Assembly: GCA_021324615.1 (NCBI GenBank)
Contig: JAJPIT010000036.1
Span: 1-39,348 of the forward strand
DNA length: 39,348 nt
Origin: Terriglobia bacterium
Lineage (GTDB): Bacteria; Acidobacteriota; Terriglobia; Bryobacterales; Bryobacteraceae
Direction: 5' to 3'
Within the stretch, counting starts at the first letter, position 1. The number at the start of each line of letters is the position of its first letter. The notes beneath the pieces are model-generated. The model was not told the origin of the DNA, searched no databases, and saw nothing but the letters and a program-made list of their open reading frames with translations. The translations under genes were made by a program, and so were the position numbers. Below, piece by piece: positions 39,183-39,348 of this stretch.

Positions 39183-39348
39183 TTAAACCGCAATCTCTCC
39201 CGTGCTGTCGCCGATCGATTCGACGTTCATCCCAACCTTGCGCAGAATGGTCAGCAGAACGTTGGCCATCGGGGTCCCATCGGCGCAGCGCACATGCAGG
39301 TTCCCCTTCACTTTTCCGTTCGCCTTGCCCGCCAGCAGGATCGGCACG
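39183..39348 (-). CDS. DUF1552 protein, C-terminal fragment (cut by window edge)
   Basis: The last 54 codons and stop of a gene that continues right of the window. The fragment reads VPILLAGKANGKVKGNLHVR, then a segment ending PMANVLLTILRKVGM and ESIGDSTGEIAV. This matches the end of DUF1552 (PF07586) proteins, whose final part has GxxGxxK, a PMxN-L-LT segment and GDSTG. These proteins are common in Acidobacteria and Planctomycetes, often beside cytochrome-c-like DUF1592 proteins; their role is not established. Only the tail is visible, so the call rests on this pattern. Confidence 0.65.
   Translation of the reverse strand, partial: VPILLAGKANGKVKGNLHVRCADGTPMANVLLTILRKVGMNVESIGDSTGEIAV

Overview
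The window is GC-rich bacterial DNA with tightly packed genes and no RNA genes, insertion sequences or CRISPR arrays that I can see. Several things point to an acidobacterium of the Solibacter/Bryobacter kind. There is a secreted DUF7948/SBBP beta-propeller protein, a secreted ankyrin protein beside a DUF1552 protein, and a Pal lipoprotein with an Ig-like insert between proline tracts. The placement is an inference from gene content; no marker gene settles it. No stretch longer than 300 bases lacks a gene. The largest gaps are 1-234, 7483-7704, 11932-12136 and 18483-18750.

Region 1 (1-2211) holds a membrane-anchored protein with a predicted extracytoplasmic propeller-like domain and a cytoplasmic SIR2-type domain. 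It looks like a sensor-effector and may be a defence protein.

Region 2 (2322-21336) is a surface-polysaccharide locus. On the minus strand lie two GT8-like glycosyltransferases alternating with two sulfotransferase-type proteins, the second fused to a coiled coil, a GT4 and a GT2 domain. Upstream is a thiamine-diphosphate enzyme of the YerE/acetolactate-synthase type. Divergent from it is a five-gene plus-strand operon whose start and stop codons all overlap: a polyprenyl-phosphate glycosyltransferase, then rfbF, rfbG, rfbH and an extended SDR. Together these suggest synthesis of a CDP-3,6-dideoxyhexose, probably with a two-carbon branch as in yersiniose. A multi-spanning GT-C-like protein and a large GT4 protein follow.

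Region 3 (21430-30415) has the secreted SBBP protein, then the proteostasis and housekeeping run clpX, lon, engB and rho. Short heptamer repeat arrays bracket lon.

Region 4 (30474-35580) is a complete Tol-Pal operon on the minus strand (tolQ-tolR-tolA-tolB-pal-cpoB), which means a diderm envelope. It is divergent from recN (35701-37365). The right end carries a secreted ankyrin protein and the 3' end of a DUF1552 gene, both on the minus strand.
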